64,000 nt of DNA from Pseudovibrio exalbescens DSM 16456 (GTDB lineage Bacteria > Pseudomonadota > Alphaproteobacteria > Rhizobiales > Stappiaceae). Position 1 is the first letter of the stretch. Each line of letters begins with the position of its first letter. The stretch lies in assembly GCF_000422785.1 (NCBI RefSeq), contig NZ_AUGS01000010.1, forward strand, positions 90,962 to 154,961, read 5' to 3'. The position numbers and the translations under genes were made by a program. The notes under the pieces are model-generated. The model saw nothing but the letters and a program-made list of their open reading frames with translations. It was not told the DNA's origin and ran no database searches. Positions 45,234-53,908 of the stretch are shown here, in pieces.

Positions 45234-45362
45234 GTGAAACGCAAGAGAGGCTTTTCCCGTGTTACCCGCCGAGCACTTGCGCTGTTGGGCAAGCTGATCC
45301 GGTATCGCTTTACGGTCCCCAAAGAGACGCTGAGAGAACTTTACGGGCGGATTTCCATGTGA
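45234..45362 (+). pseudogene. Doubtful 42-residue frame, possibly a gene remnant
   Basis: A GTG at 45234 preceded by GAGG opens 42 codons reading VKRKRGFSRVTRRALALLGK..., ending at TGA 45360-45362. The 'RRALALLGKLIRY' stretch faintly recalls the first helix of XRE-type regulators that accompany HipA-like kinases, but the rest does not fit, as if frameshifted. Low support; it could be chance. Confidence 0.2.
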
Positions 45363-45659
45363 CGAGAGAAGCCGCCGCAGCGCTGATTGTAGGCGGAGTG
45401 ACCTCGCCTAATTTTTAGGGCAATCAGGCTGGATCGAGCCCCTTGAACCCAAGCGGGAGAGGAGCATGTGCCCTGCGCCGTTCGTGGCCTGAGCGACTCA
45501 GTTGTATCGGGTTTGCCCCTTCAAGGCGCGGGCCGCACCTTCATTACGACTGTTTCTGCGGGAGGTGAGGGGGCGGTTTTTTTAAACAAAGCAACCTGTT
45601 CTCCATGCACCGAAACCTTGTTTCGTAGAAACGCTGAAAACAACAAAAATACCGCGCCG

Positions 45660-45694
45660 AAACCGATTTTGTTGACTTCCAAAACCGATTTTGT
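45660..45694. promoter_or_regulatory. Duplicated LacI-type operator overlapping a promoter
   Basis: AAACCGATTTTGT occurs twice exactly, at 45660-45672 and 45682-45694, 22 bases apart (about two helical turns). The core AACCGATT fits the AANCGNTT consensus of LacI/GalR operators. A -35-like TTGACT (45672-45677) lies between them, with TAGTCT (45694-45699) as a possible -10, so the second copy covers the spacer. The lacI gene begins 76 bases downstream, which suggests autoregulation and control of the ABC/GH63 operon. Confidence 0.65.
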
Positions 45695-45770
45695 AGTCTT
45701 TTATTGGGAGATCCGAACAGCATGGAGCGGAAAAAGCTGCAGCGTTTGGAGGTAGACGGGGAGAAGGCGG

Positions 45771-46844
45771 GTGAAAGCCGAGACACGAGCAGTGACCATT
45801 GCCGATGTTGCGCGCCATGTGGGCGTAGCCAAGGGCACGGTGTCCCGCGTTCTGAACAACTACAGCGATATTTCCGAGGCCACCCGGCAACAGGTGCTGA
45901 GGGCCATTGAGGAGCTTGGTTATCGTCCCAGTTCGCTCGCCCGAAACCTGAAGCGGGGCCGTGTTGATACGGTCGGCATGGTGCTGCCGATCGCCGGAGC
46001 AAATGCCACCAATCCGTTCCTCTCCGAATTTCTGAACGGTATTTCCTACGCCTTCAGCAAGCTGGACAAGGACCTTCTGGTGTCTACTGCCGCTACGGCC
46101 GAGGATGCCCTGGCGGCCTATGGCCGTATGCTTGCGGCACGCAAGGTGGACGGCATCATCATCACTCGGACGCTCTATGAGGACCCGCGGGTGGATTATC
46201 TGCTGGAGCGCGGCGTGCCATTTGTCACCCACGGTCGGGATAGCAGGTGTAGCGAACACGCCTGGTTTGATGTCGACAATGAGGGCGCGATGCATCAGGC
46301 CGTTGCCCATGCCTTCGAGTTGGGCCATCGGCGTATCGGTTTCATTGGGGGCTCATTGAAGTGGAACTTTGCGCGCCAGCGCGATGAAGGCTACCGCGCT
46401 GGTCTTGAAGACTGCGGCTTGGTTTTTGATCCGGAGCTGACTTGCACCAGCGAACTGAGTGAACAGGGCGGTGAAGACGCTGCCAAGGCGCTGTTGATGC
46501 AGGAAGCTCCGCCAACAGCGCTGTTATGCATGACCGATGAACTTGGCATTGGCGCCATCAACTGCGCTCGAAAGCTGGGCCTTGAGGTGGGTGCCGATCT
46601 CACAGTCATTGGGTATGACGCCTTGCCGGTGGGTGCTCATCTGGACACCCCGCTTACCACTTTTGCCCAGCATATGGAGGATGCGGGCAAAAACATTGCG
46701 CGGAGCCTCGACGCCATTTTGCGCGGCGATGATCCGCAAAACCATCAAATGCTGGTCCCGGCCGCAATGGTTCGGCGCAACTCGGACGGGCCACCCCGTC
46801 TGAGCTCGCAAGACCTTGCGGGGAAGATCAGAAAAGCAATTTAG
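45771..46844 (+). CDS. LacI family transcriptional regulator of the GH63/ABC operon
   Basis: GTG start at 45771 with GGAGAAGG upstream; 357 residues. HTH is at about 8-30 ('VTIADVARHVGVAKGTVSRVLNNYSDIS'), hinge 'LGYRPSSLARNLKRG', then the effector domain ('VGMVLPIAGANATNPFLSEFL', 'HRRIGFIGGSLKWNFARQRDEGYRAGL', 'VIGYDALPVGAHLDTPLTTF'). It lies 26 bases before the binding-protein gene, so it is cotranscribed with the transport and hydrolase genes. The effector is presumably the imported glycoside. Confidence 0.92.
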   Translation: MKAETRAVTIADVARHVGVAKGTVSRVLNNYSDISEATRQQVLRAIEELGYRPSSLARNLKRGRVDTVGMVLPIAGANATNPFLSEFLNGISYAFSKLDKDLLVSTAATAEDALAAYGRMLAARKVDGIIITRTLYEDPRVDYLLERGVPFVTHGRDSRCSEHAWFDVDNEGAMHQAVAHAFELGHRRIGFIGGSLKWNFARQRDEGYRAGLEDCGLVFDPELTCTSELSEQGGEDAAKALLMQEAPPTALLCMTDELGIGAINCARKLGLEVGADLTVIGYDALPVGAHLDTPLTTFAQHMEDAGKNIARSLDAILRGDDPQNHQMLVPAAMVRRNSDGPPRLSSQDLAGKIRKAI

Positions 46845-46870
46845 ATCCTGAAACGTACAGGGAGGAAGTT

Positions 46871-48220
46871 ATGTTCAGGAAACAGAAGCTATTAATGGGA
46901 ACACTTGCCGGTTTCATGGCAATGGGCATGAGCTCGGTGCAGGCGGAGGACCTGCGGTTCTGGACCACGGAAGAACAGCCGGAGCGTCTGGCAAAACAGG
47001 CGCAGATTGCCGCTGATTTTGAGAAGGCAACTGGCATTTCCGTCGAGATCATTCCGGTGACCGAAAAGGATCTGGGCACCCGTGCAACCGCGGCCTACGC
47101 CGCTGGCGACCTGCCGGACGTGATTTACCACCCGCTGCAATATGTTCTGCCGTGGTCGGAAGCTGGTATTCTGGACATTGACGCCGCATCAGAAGTGATT
47201 GACATGCTCGGCGCTTCGACATTCGCGCCCGGCGCCCTGCAAATGGCTTCCTCTGAGGGTATTTACGCCGCTGTGCCCGTAGATGGTTGGACGCAGATGA
47301 TCGTCTATCGCAAGGACCTGTTTGACGCTGCCGGCCTTGAGGCGCCCACCACCTACAAAGCCATTCTGGCGGCGATCGAAAAACTGCACAATCCGCCGGA
47401 GCAGTTCGGGTTTGTCGCGGCAACCAAGATCGACGAGAACTTCATGAGCCAGGTGTTGGAGCACGTGCTGCTGGCCAATGGCGCAACGCCGGTTGGTGAA
47501 GACGGGGTCACCGGCTTTGACGAGAAGAAGCTGACTGAGGCACTGGAGTTTTACAAGGCCATCGCGAAGGCGTCTCCTCCGGGCGATCTGTACTGGAAGC
47601 AATCGCGCGAACTTTACTTTGCAGGCAAGGCCGCCATGATCATCTGGTCGCCCTTTATTCTTGATGAACTGGCCGGCCTGCGCGACAGCGCCCCGCCCAC
47701 CATCAATGACGACCCGACGTCTGGCGAACTGGCATCCAAAACAGATGTCGTGACCACATTCTCCGGCCCGTCCAACCCGGCTGGTGCCGCGTGGGCGGAC
47801 ATTCGCTACTTCGGCATCACCAACGATGCGGACACGCAAGCAGCACAGGAATTCGTGGAGTATTCCATGAATGAAGGCTACATGACCACGCTTTCCATCG
47901 CACCGGAGGGCAAGTTCCCCATTCGTCGGGGCACCCCGGAAAATCCGAAGGAGTTCGTGGAAGGCTGGTCCACGTTGCCCGTGGGTGTTGACCGCAAGGC
48001 GCCTCTCTCCGAACTGTATCCAGAAGAAACTGTTGCCGCGATCACTACCGGTCTCGACACGGCGAGCCGTTGGGGAGTGGACGTCGGCCAACTGGCCCTT
48101 GCCTCCAAGATTGTAAACTCGCAGGTGATCAACCGGTATACCCGCCAGTTCATTGATGACGAAATCGACGTGGCAACTGCAGTTGCGAAAATCAACGAAG
48201 AACTTGCCAAGGTTGACTGA
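46871..48220 (+). CDS. ABC transporter substrate-binding protein (family 1)
   Basis: 449 residues with AGGGAGGAAG before the ATG. Signal peptide about 1-25 ('GTLAGFMAMGMSSVQA'). Mature start 'EDLRFWTTEEQPERLAKQAQIAADFEKATGISVEIIPV' (two adjacent motifs) and 'AAYAAGDLPDVIYHPL' are typical of extracellular sugar-binding proteins; 'GPSNPAGAAWADIRYFGI' forms part of the hinge. It delivers the ligand to the following unusual permeases. Confidence 0.93.
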   Translation: MFRKQKLLMGTLAGFMAMGMSSVQAEDLRFWTTEEQPERLAKQAQIAADFEKATGISVEIIPVTEKDLGTRATAAYAAGDLPDVIYHPLQYVLPWSEAGILDIDAASEVIDMLGASTFAPGALQMASSEGIYAAVPVDGWTQMIVYRKDLFDAAGLEAPTTYKAILAAIEKLHNPPEQFGFVAATKIDENFMSQVLEHVLLANGATPVGEDGVTGFDEKKLTEALEFYKAIAKASPPGDLYWKQSRELYFAGKAAMIIWSPFILDELAGLRDSAPPTINDDPTSGELASKTDVVTTFSGPSNPAGAAWADIRYFGITNDADTQAAQEFVEYSMNEGYMTTLSIAPEGKFPIRRGTPENPKEFVEGWSTLPVGVDRKAPLSELYPEETVAAITTGLDTASRWGVDVGQLALASKIVNSQVINRYTRQFIDDEIDVATAVAKINEELAKVD

Positions 48221-48293
48221 TGACGCGGTCTGGATGCGCCCTTGAGGGGGCGCATCGCCCGCCAGTCAGTGACAACTCAGGAGCACGAAGGTT

Positions 48294-49625
48294 ATGAGCG
48301 TGAGCGCAGAACCGTCGGGCAACGGGGCAGCCATGTCTGCTCCCAACTCGGCAGCCCCTCCCCAGACTACCGGCCCCATGCAGAAGCGCGAGGCGCGGCT
48401 TGCCTTTTCCATGCTGGCGCCCACGTTCCTGATCATTTTCTTGATTGTTCTGGGACCGTTGCTGGCCAACTTCTGGATCAGTGTAAAGCCTGTTGAACTG
48501 GGCGACCTGCGCGCACCAACGCTGCTGGTCAATGAGCGCGTGCGCGGCAAGCCGCAAGCCGCCGGCGATCCCGTTACCCTGCAATATCGTTTGCGCAATT
48601 CGTCACAGGACTATTCCATTTTCGAGGTGTCATTTACCGACACATTGCCTGCTGATTTCAAGCCTACCGCCTGGCCTGAGGCCTGCTCGGTAGATGGTGC
48701 GCGCTTGAGCTGCACACTGGGCGATATTCCCGGCAAATGGCGCGAACGGCTGGATATTGAGGGCATGGCTGGTGCCGCCTTTGCCGAGTACCGCAGCCAG
48801 AGCAAGGACACAGAACCTGTTTACACCGGGGAAGCGGACAATGTGCTGACCAACCTCGATTTCACGTTGGACAACTTCAGGCGCATTTTTGATGCTGACG
48901 AGTTCTGGAGCGTGTTGCGGGTTTCGTTCTACTACACCGTGTTTGGCACGGCCGGGGCGCTGGTGCTTGGCCTGTTTGCCGCACAGTTGCTCAACACGTC
49001 CTTCAAGGGTCGCGGGTTTTTGCGCGGGCTGTTCCTGTTCCCCTATGTATCTCCGGTGATCGCCGTGGCGTTTACCTGGTTGGTGCTGCTTGATCCGTTC
49101 TCCGGCACCGTCAATGCCCTTTTGACCAAGATGGGCGTGGTTTCTGAGCCGATCAACTTTTTCGGTCAGCGCGCCATCGAGTTTTCGCTGTTCGGCCTGC
49201 CGCTGGAGTTTCCGCTAGCGCTGTCCACGGTGATCGCGTTTGAAGCGTGGCGCTATTTCCCGCTGTCATTCCTGTTCATTCTGGCGCGGATGCAGTCCAT
49301 CTCCTCGGATATGTACGAGGCCGCCGAAATGGACGGGGCCACGCCGCTTCAGCAGTTCTGGTGGATTTCGCTGCCCCAGCTTCTGGGCATCCTCTCGGTG
49401 CTGTTCCTGCTGCGGTTCATTTGGACCTTCAACAAGTTCGACGACATCTTCCTGCTGACCGGCGGCAATGCCGGAACCCGCACACTGACCGTGGATGTGT
49501 ATGAGCAGGGCTTTGCCCTGTCCAATCTGGGTGCTGGGGCGGCGGTGGCCGTGGTGGTGTTTGTTGTGCTTGTTACCTTTGCAACGCTGTTCATCAAGTT
49601 TTCGACCAAGGAGGAAGGACTATGA
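48294..49625 (+). CDS. ABC transporter permease (MalF-type) with inserted periplasmic domain
   Basis: 443 residues. After a proline-rich cytoplasmic tail (1-28) and TM1 ('LAFSMLAPTFLIIFLIVLGPLLA') there is a soluble insertion at about 65-175. It contains 'VTLQYRLRNSSQDYSIFEVSF', 'DTLPADFKP' and a cysteine pair (in 'EACSVDG' and 'LSCTLGD'), which reads like a beta-sandwich of the DUF11 kind. The usual permease core follows with EAA loop 'EAAEMDGATPLQQFWWISLPQL'. The insertion sits where MalF contacts its binding protein. The stop overlaps the partner permease. Confidence 0.88.
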   Translation: MSVSAEPSGNGAAMSAPNSAAPPQTTGPMQKREARLAFSMLAPTFLIIFLIVLGPLLANFWISVKPVELGDLRAPTLLVNERVRGKPQAAGDPVTLQYRLRNSSQDYSIFEVSFTDTLPADFKPTAWPEACSVDGARLSCTLGDIPGKWRERLDIEGMAGAAFAEYRSQSKDTEPVYTGEADNVLTNLDFTLDNFRRIFDADEFWSVLRVSFYYTVFGTAGALVLGLFAAQLLNTSFKGRGFLRGLFLFPYVSPVIAVAFTWLVLLDPFSGTVNALLTKMGVVSEPINFFGQRAIEFSLFGLPLEFPLALSTVIAFEAWRYFPLSFLFILARMQSISSDMYEAAEMDGATPLQQFWWISLPQLLGILSVLFLLRFIWTFNKFDDIFLLTGGNAGTRTLTVDVYEQGFALSNLGAGAAVAVVVFVVLVTFATLFIKFSTKEEGL

Positions 49626-50851
49626 GGCTGCTGAACGGCTTTACGCTTTCCGCTATTGCAGGGGCTATCTGGGGCGCTATCGCCATGTTGGTCATTGGCG
49701 TTACGCTCACCTTGATTACCGGTAATGTCGCCAGCCCTCAGGTCAGCATGGCCGCCATTGTGGGGGGCTTGACCGGATCGGTTGCCTACTGGTTCCAAAC
49801 CCAAAACCCGTCTCTTGGCCAAAGGGCGGCCGCGCCGCTGGTATGTTTGTTCACCTTGATCCTGTTGACCTTCGCTCATCCCTTCACGCTGTCGCTGGAA
49901 GTTTCGACCCTATGGCAACTTGGCGGCATTGCCGCCTTTGTGGCGGCGGTGGTCTGGAGCTGCCGGGCCACCACCTATGGCCTGCCAAGGGGTGAGTTGA
50001 CCCGCTACGAACGCGAAATGCTGTATCTGCGAGTGGCCAAAGGCATCGGCTTTGTGGTGTTCACCATTATGGTGGCCCTGCCGTTTTACGTGATGGTGAT
50101 GACCAGCTTGAAGAGCCAGCAATCGTTGCTCGCCAACCCGCTGGATCTTTCCATCGATTTTTCCGGCGGTTTTTATGGGCTGTTTCGCTCCTACATCGAG
50201 CTGTTCACTTTGTTCAATTTTGGTGACTACCTTTTGACCTCCGCCATCGTGTCTGTGGCGACGGTATGCCTGACACTGCTGTTTTCCGTGCCAGGAGCCT
50301 ATGCGGTATCGCGGCTGAAGTTTCCGGGGCGCGACTGGTTTTCCCGCTCTGTACTGTTGATTTACATGGTGCCCGCTATCGTGTTGGTGATCCCGCTGTA
50401 TGCCGTGTTTTCTCAGCTCGGCCTGCGCAACTCTCTAGTGGGGCTGCTGATCGTCTATCCGGCGACAACCATTCCGGTGGCGCTCTACATGTTGCAGGGC
50501 TACTTCAAGGGTCTTCCCGCCGAGCTTGAGGAAGCGGGGCTGATGGATGGACTGTCCCGCATTGGCGTGATCTTGAAGATTACGCTGCCGCTGTCCTTGC
50601 CCGCGCTGGCGTCGGTCTCACTGTACGTGTTCATGATCGCTTGGAACGAGTTTTTGTTCGCCTTCATGTTTCTGGACGACCCGGAGATCTTCACCCTGTC
50701 GCGCGGGGTTGTGGCCCTGAACTCCTCCGAGGTTCCCCGACAACACCTGATGGCGGGCGCGGTGATCGCCACTGTGCCGGTTCTCTTCATCTTTCTTTGG
50801 TTCGAACGCTTCTTGGTTCAAGGGCTTACGGCTGGCAGCGTGAAAGGCTGA
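49622..50851 (+). CDS. ABC transporter permease (MalG-type) with extra N-terminal membrane helices
   Basis: 409 residues, about 120 more than usual MalG-like permeases. The N-terminal 125 residues form three or four additional hydrophobic segments ('GAIWGAIAMLVIGVTLTLI', 'MAAIVGGLTGSVAYWF', 'APLVCLFTLILLTFA', 'LGGIAAFVAAVVWSC'). The standard core starts with 'GIGFVVFTIMVALPFYVMVMTSLKS'. EAA loop: 'ELEEAGLMDGLSRIGVILKITLPL'. Coupled to the upstream permease by an ATGA overlap. The added helices may be specific to this transporter type. Confidence 0.88.
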   Translation: MRLLNGFTLSAIAGAIWGAIAMLVIGVTLTLITGNVASPQVSMAAIVGGLTGSVAYWFQTQNPSLGQRAAAPLVCLFTLILLTFAHPFTLSLEVSTLWQLGGIAAFVAAVVWSCRATTYGLPRGELTRYEREMLYLRVAKGIGFVVFTIMVALPFYVMVMTSLKSQQSLLANPLDLSIDFSGGFYGLFRSYIELFTLFNFGDYLLTSAIVSVATVCLTLLFSVPGAYAVSRLKFPGRDWFSRSVLLIYMVPAIVLVIPLYAVFSQLGLRNSLVGLLIVYPATTIPVALYMLQGYFKGLPAELEEAGLMDGLSRIGVILKITLPLSLPALASVSLYVFMIAWNEFLFAFMFLDDPEIFTLSRGVVALNSSEVPRQHLMAGAVIATVPVLFIFLWFERFLVQGLTAGSVKG

Positions 50852-50887
50852 GACCGTTGTGCCCCACATGTAATATGGAGATACAGC

Positions 50888-52174
50888 ATGTCTGCTGATC
50901 TGGACAAAATCGCCATCGACATTCTGCAGGCCAACGATCTGGGTGGCTACACCATTCCAACCAAGGGGCTTTATCCCTATCAGTGGAACTGGGACAGTGC
51001 CTTTGTGGCGCAAGGGTTTGCCACCTTTGACGTCAACCGGGGCTGGCAGGAGATCGAAACACTGCTGCAAGGCCAGTGGGATGACGGCATGGTGCCACAC
51101 ATTCTGTTTCGCAAGGACGACCCGACCTACTTCCCTGGACCAAGCGTTTGGGGTACGCAGAACCGGGCACTGCCGTCTTCCGGGCATTCGCAGCCGCCTG
51201 TGGCCGCCAGCACGGTGCGTCTCCTTTTCGAAAAGGATCAATCCGCCACTTACGTGGAGCGCCTGCGCGTCGTGTTTCCCAAGCTACTTGCGTGGCACCG
51301 CTGGTATCACACCGCGCGTGATTTTGATGGCCGGGGCGTCATCGCCGTGATGCACCCTTGGGAGTCCGGCCGAGACAACCTGCCGGACTGGGATGGCCCG
51401 GCGGCCCGCGTGGACACCAGCGGTGTTGGCGACTACGTGCGCAAGGATACCTCGTTCGTTAATGCGGACATGCGGCCGCGCAAGACGGACTATGACCGCT
51501 ATCTGGCGATCCTTCAGTTTGGCCGGGAGTGCAACTGGGATGCGGAAAAGATTGCGCGCGATGCGCCGTTTTATGTGGCTGATCCAGGTGTGACATTCAT
51601 TCAGTTGCGTGCGGATCGGGACCTTCTGGCGCTCGCCCACGCACTGGGGGAAACCGCGGCACTGCCTGAAATTGAAGAGTGGATTGCCCGTGCGGAACAG
51701 GGCATTGAGTTGCTCTGGAACCCTGATCTGGGTGCCTTTACCACGCTGGATCTGCGCAGCGGGGTTCACGGTGAAGGTGTGTCCAGCGCCTCCTTCCTGG
51801 CTCCTTATGCCGGCATTTGCAAGGCCAGATACCTGGAGCCTACGCTGGCGCACTTTGATCGCATGATGTCCAAGGTAACCTACGGCGTACCAAGCTACGA
51901 TCCGGACCATCCGGCCTTTGAAAGTATGCGGTATTGGCGCGGACCGGTCTGGGGCATCTTGAACTACATGATCGCCACCGGCTTTGCCGAGATTGGCGAG
52001 ACCGAGCGGGCAGAGCGCATTCGCAAGGACACGGTTGCCCTGATCGAAAAAAGCGGCTTTGCCGAATACTTCGACCCGATTTCCGGGGAAGGGGCGGGTG
52101 GGAACTCCTTTTCCTGGACTTCTGCAATCTGGCTGAATTGGGCGTCTCCCAGCCGCAACCAACAAGCCGCGTAA
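50888..52174 (+). CDS. GH63-like glycoside hydrolase, resembles glucosylglycerate/mannosylglycerate hydrolase
   Basis: 428 residues, no signal peptide, so it acts in the cytoplasm. The (alpha/alpha)6-barrel landmarks match my memory of bacterial GH63 mannosylglycerate/glucosylglycerate hydrolases: 'YPYQWNWDSAFVAQG', 'QWDDGMVPHI', 'YFPGP', 'HPWESGRDNLPDWD', 'YWRGPVWGILNY' and 'FAEYFDPISGEG...SFSWTSAIWL'. Candidate general acid Asp163 and base Glu393 by analogy. It would release glycerate (or a similar aglycone) from an imported compatible solute. It lies between the permease and ATPase genes of the same transporter. Specificity could instead be toward another alpha-glucoside or mannoside. Confidence 0.72.
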   Translation: MSADLDKIAIDILQANDLGGYTIPTKGLYPYQWNWDSAFVAQGFATFDVNRGWQEIETLLQGQWDDGMVPHILFRKDDPTYFPGPSVWGTQNRALPSSGHSQPPVAASTVRLLFEKDQSATYVERLRVVFPKLLAWHRWYHTARDFDGRGVIAVMHPWESGRDNLPDWDGPAARVDTSGVGDYVRKDTSFVNADMRPRKTDYDRYLAILQFGRECNWDAEKIARDAPFYVADPGVTFIQLRADRDLLALAHALGETAALPEIEEWIARAEQGIELLWNPDLGAFTTLDLRSGVHGEGVSSASFLAPYAGICKARYLEPTLAHFDRMMSKVTYGVPSYDPDHPAFESMRYWRGPVWGILNYMIATGFAEIGETERAERIRKDTVALIEKSGFAEYFDPISGEGAGGNSFSWTSAIWLNWASPSRNQQAA

Positions 52175-52186
52175 GGAGGACGCATC

Positions 52187-53275
52187 ATGGGTACCATCCG
52201 CCTCAACAACGTGGAGAAATGGTTTGGCGATCTTCAGGTGATCAAGGGGGTTGATCTGGAGATCGAGGACGGCGAACTGGTGATTTTTGTTGGGCCGTCT
52301 GGCTGTGGCAAGTCCACCTTGCTGCGCCTGATTGCCGGTCTGGAGGAAACCAGTCGAGGCTCCATCTTCATAGACGGCAAGGACGTGACGCCGCTGCCTC
52401 CCTCGGGCCGCGGGCTGGCTATGGTGTTTCAAAGCTATGCGCTTTACCCGCACATGACGGTGCGCGAGAATATGGGTTTCCCGCTGAAGACGGCCGGCGT
52501 GCCAAAGGCCGAAATCGACAACAAGGTCAATGATGCGGCGGCCATTCTGAAACTGGAAGAGTATCTCGACCGACGACCCAAGGCGCTGTCTGGTGGCCAG
52601 CGTCAGCGGGTGGCCATTGGTCGGTCCATCGTTCGAGAACCCAGCGCGTTTCTCTTTGATGAGCCGCTGTCCAATCTGGACGCCGCGTTGCGCGTAGAGA
52701 TGCGTTTTGAAATCGCCAAACTGCACGAGCAACTGGATGCCACCATGATCTATGTGACACATGATCAGGTGGAGGCCATGACGCTTGCCGACAAGATTGT
52801 GGTGTTGCAGGCGGGCCGCATCGAGCAGGTGGGGTCATCTCGGGAGCTTTATGAACGCCCGCAAAACCTGTTTGTTGCCCAGTTCATTGGATCGCCGAAA
52901 ATGAACGTGATGCCGGTTGGCTACGAGGACGGCACGTTCGTACTGCCGGGACAGGGGCGTGGGGCGTACCCGGTCGACCCAGCCAAGGGAACGCCGGTGA
53001 AGCTTGGCATTCGACCCGAGCATATTGACGTGTGTGCGGTCGGTGAGGGACACGTGACGGGCACAATCGACGTGGTGGAGTATCTGGGCGCGGACCAGTT
53101 CCTCTACGTGGATGCGGGGGAGCTTGGCACATTGTTGGTGCGCCTGTCCGGTCTCAAGGTCGCCAAGGTAGGCGAGCGCATTGGACTGCGGTTCGATGAA
53201 AACCTGCTGCACTTTTTCGACGCCAATGGCAACGCTTTGCGCAACGATCGCTTGAAGGTTGAAGAGCCTGCTTGA
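52187..53275 (+). CDS. ABC transporter ATPase, MsmX/UgpC type
   Basis: 362 residues, AAGGAGG before the ATG. Walker A 'GPSGCGKST' (36-44), Q-loop '[11 protein letters not shown]', signature '[15 protein letters not shown]', Walker B '[12 protein letters not shown]', H-loop 'VTHDQVEA' and a C-terminal TOBE region ('GIRPEHIDV'). It completes the GH63-associated importer and begins 12 bases after the hydrolase. Confidence 0.94.
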   Translation: MGTIRLNNVEKWFGDLQVIKGVDLEIEDGELVIFVGPSGCGKSTLLRLIAGLEETSRGSIFIDGKDVTPLPPSGRGLAMVFQSYALYPHMTVRENMGFPLKTAGVPKAEIDNKVNDAAAILKLEEYLDRRPKALSGGQRQRVAIGRSIVREPSAFLFDEPLSNLDAALRVEMRFEIAKLHEQLDATMIYVTHDQVEAMTLADKIVVLQAGRIEQVGSSRELYERPQNLFVAQFIGSPKMNVMPVGYEDGTFVLPGQGRGAYPVDPAKGTPVKLGIRPEHIDVCAVGEGHVTGTIDVVEYLGADQFLYVDAGELGTLLVRLSGLKVAKVGERIGLRFDENLLHFFDANGNALRNDRLKVEEPA

Positions 53276-53295
53276 GCCAGACCATGACCGACAAT

Positions 53296-53336
53296 CAAGG
53301 CCTCCGGTAGCCCTAAAAAAGGTAGAAGGGGCCTTG
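53296..53336 (+). terminator. Possible transcript-end stem after the GH63 operon
   Basis: CAAGGCC (53296-53302) and GGCCTTG (53330-53336) are perfect complements with a 27-base loop, and nearby CGAC/GTCG could add to the stem. It lies 20 bases after the ATPase stop. No T run follows, so it is a weak candidate. Confidence 0.35.
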
Positions 53337-53385
53337 GTCGTGGCGTTGCCGAAGGTCGCGCGAGGGGCACTGCAGGTCCGCTGAC

Positions 53386-53676
53386 TCAGCCCCAAATGAA
53401 CAGGCTGGCTCCATAGGTGAGAATGGCTGCGGCGGACATTGCCGCAATTCGCCAGAGCCATGAGACTGTGCGCCAGAAATCTATGACAAGGAAGGCAAAA
53501 TAAATTGCAAGCGACACAAGAAGAGGAAGTGCCGCTATGCTGAAGGCAACAATATATTGGTTCCGGGTCCATCCAAAATAAACCCCAAGAAAACCAGCGA
53601 TGGCGGGCGGGCACCAAAATACCAGAGCCCACACGGCATGCATGTTGTCGTTTTCTGGATCTTGTTGATCTGTCAT
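53386..53676 (-). CDS. Small membrane protein of unknown function
   Basis: Start at 53676, preceded by GGGGA, gives 96 residues ('MTDQQDPENDNMHAVWALVF...'); a longer frame begins at 53742. An acidic head of about 11 residues precedes three hydrophobic segments: 'VWALVFWCPPAIAGFLGVYFG', shown here as one helix in two parts, 'YIVAFSIAALPLLVSLAIYFA' likewise, and 'IAAMSAAAILTYGASLFIW'. No motif is recognised. It is convergent with the GH63 operon and separate from the uronate operon. Confidence 0.6.
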   Translation of the reverse strand: MTDQQDPENDNMHAVWALVFWCPPAIAGFLGVYFGWTRNQYIVAFSIAALPLLVSLAIYFAFLVIDFWRTVSWLWRIAAMSAAAILTYGASLFIWG

Positions 53677-53870
53677 GGCGTCCCCAAAGCACTGCGCCCT
53701 GAGCATACCCGGATGGCAGAGGGAGTAAACACACAGTGGCAACCTGTCAGTTTAACTGTGTGGGTTTTGTGCGCTCTTGATAATCCAGACCACAAAGAAT
53801 GGCTAAGACAAATGTTCAAAAGCTGCCTATTGGGAGCTTACCAACTGTTTTGACAGAAGGCAGGAATGGA

Positions 53871-53901
53871 GGAACCGGCGGGAAGAGTTCCGGCCGGTTC
53901 C
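53871..53901. terminator. Stem-loop at the end of the uronate operon
   Basis: GGAACCGGC (53871-53879) and GCCGGTTCC (53893-53901) form a perfect 9-bp stem with a 13-base loop, 7 bases beyond the minus-strand SDR stop. No T run is seen, but the location fits transcript termination. Confidence 0.55.
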
Positions 53902-53908
53902 CCAAGAT

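Larger units (their letters stand above)
45061..45770. other. Long noncoding region before the second lacI gene
   Basis: About 710 bases. It contains one doubtful short open frame (45234-45362, listed), an AGGCG...CGCCT hairpin followed by AATTTTTA near 45391-45418 that may terminate it, and a CGAAAC-CTT-GTTTCG dyad (45611-45625). The duplicated LacI-type operator (45660-45694) lies near the right end. The rest shows nothing I can name. Confidence 0.5.

Noticed and set aside
51284..52762. Long minus-strand open frame (492 codons) opposite the GH63-like gene and ABC ATPase
   Set aside because: It spans two convincing plus-strand genes and an intergenic gap, and its composition is that of an antisense shadow.
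52835..53734. Minus-strand open frame (299 codons) opposite the ABC ATPase end
   Set aside because: Overlaps the ATPase antisense and the small membrane protein gene; no domain or start signal.
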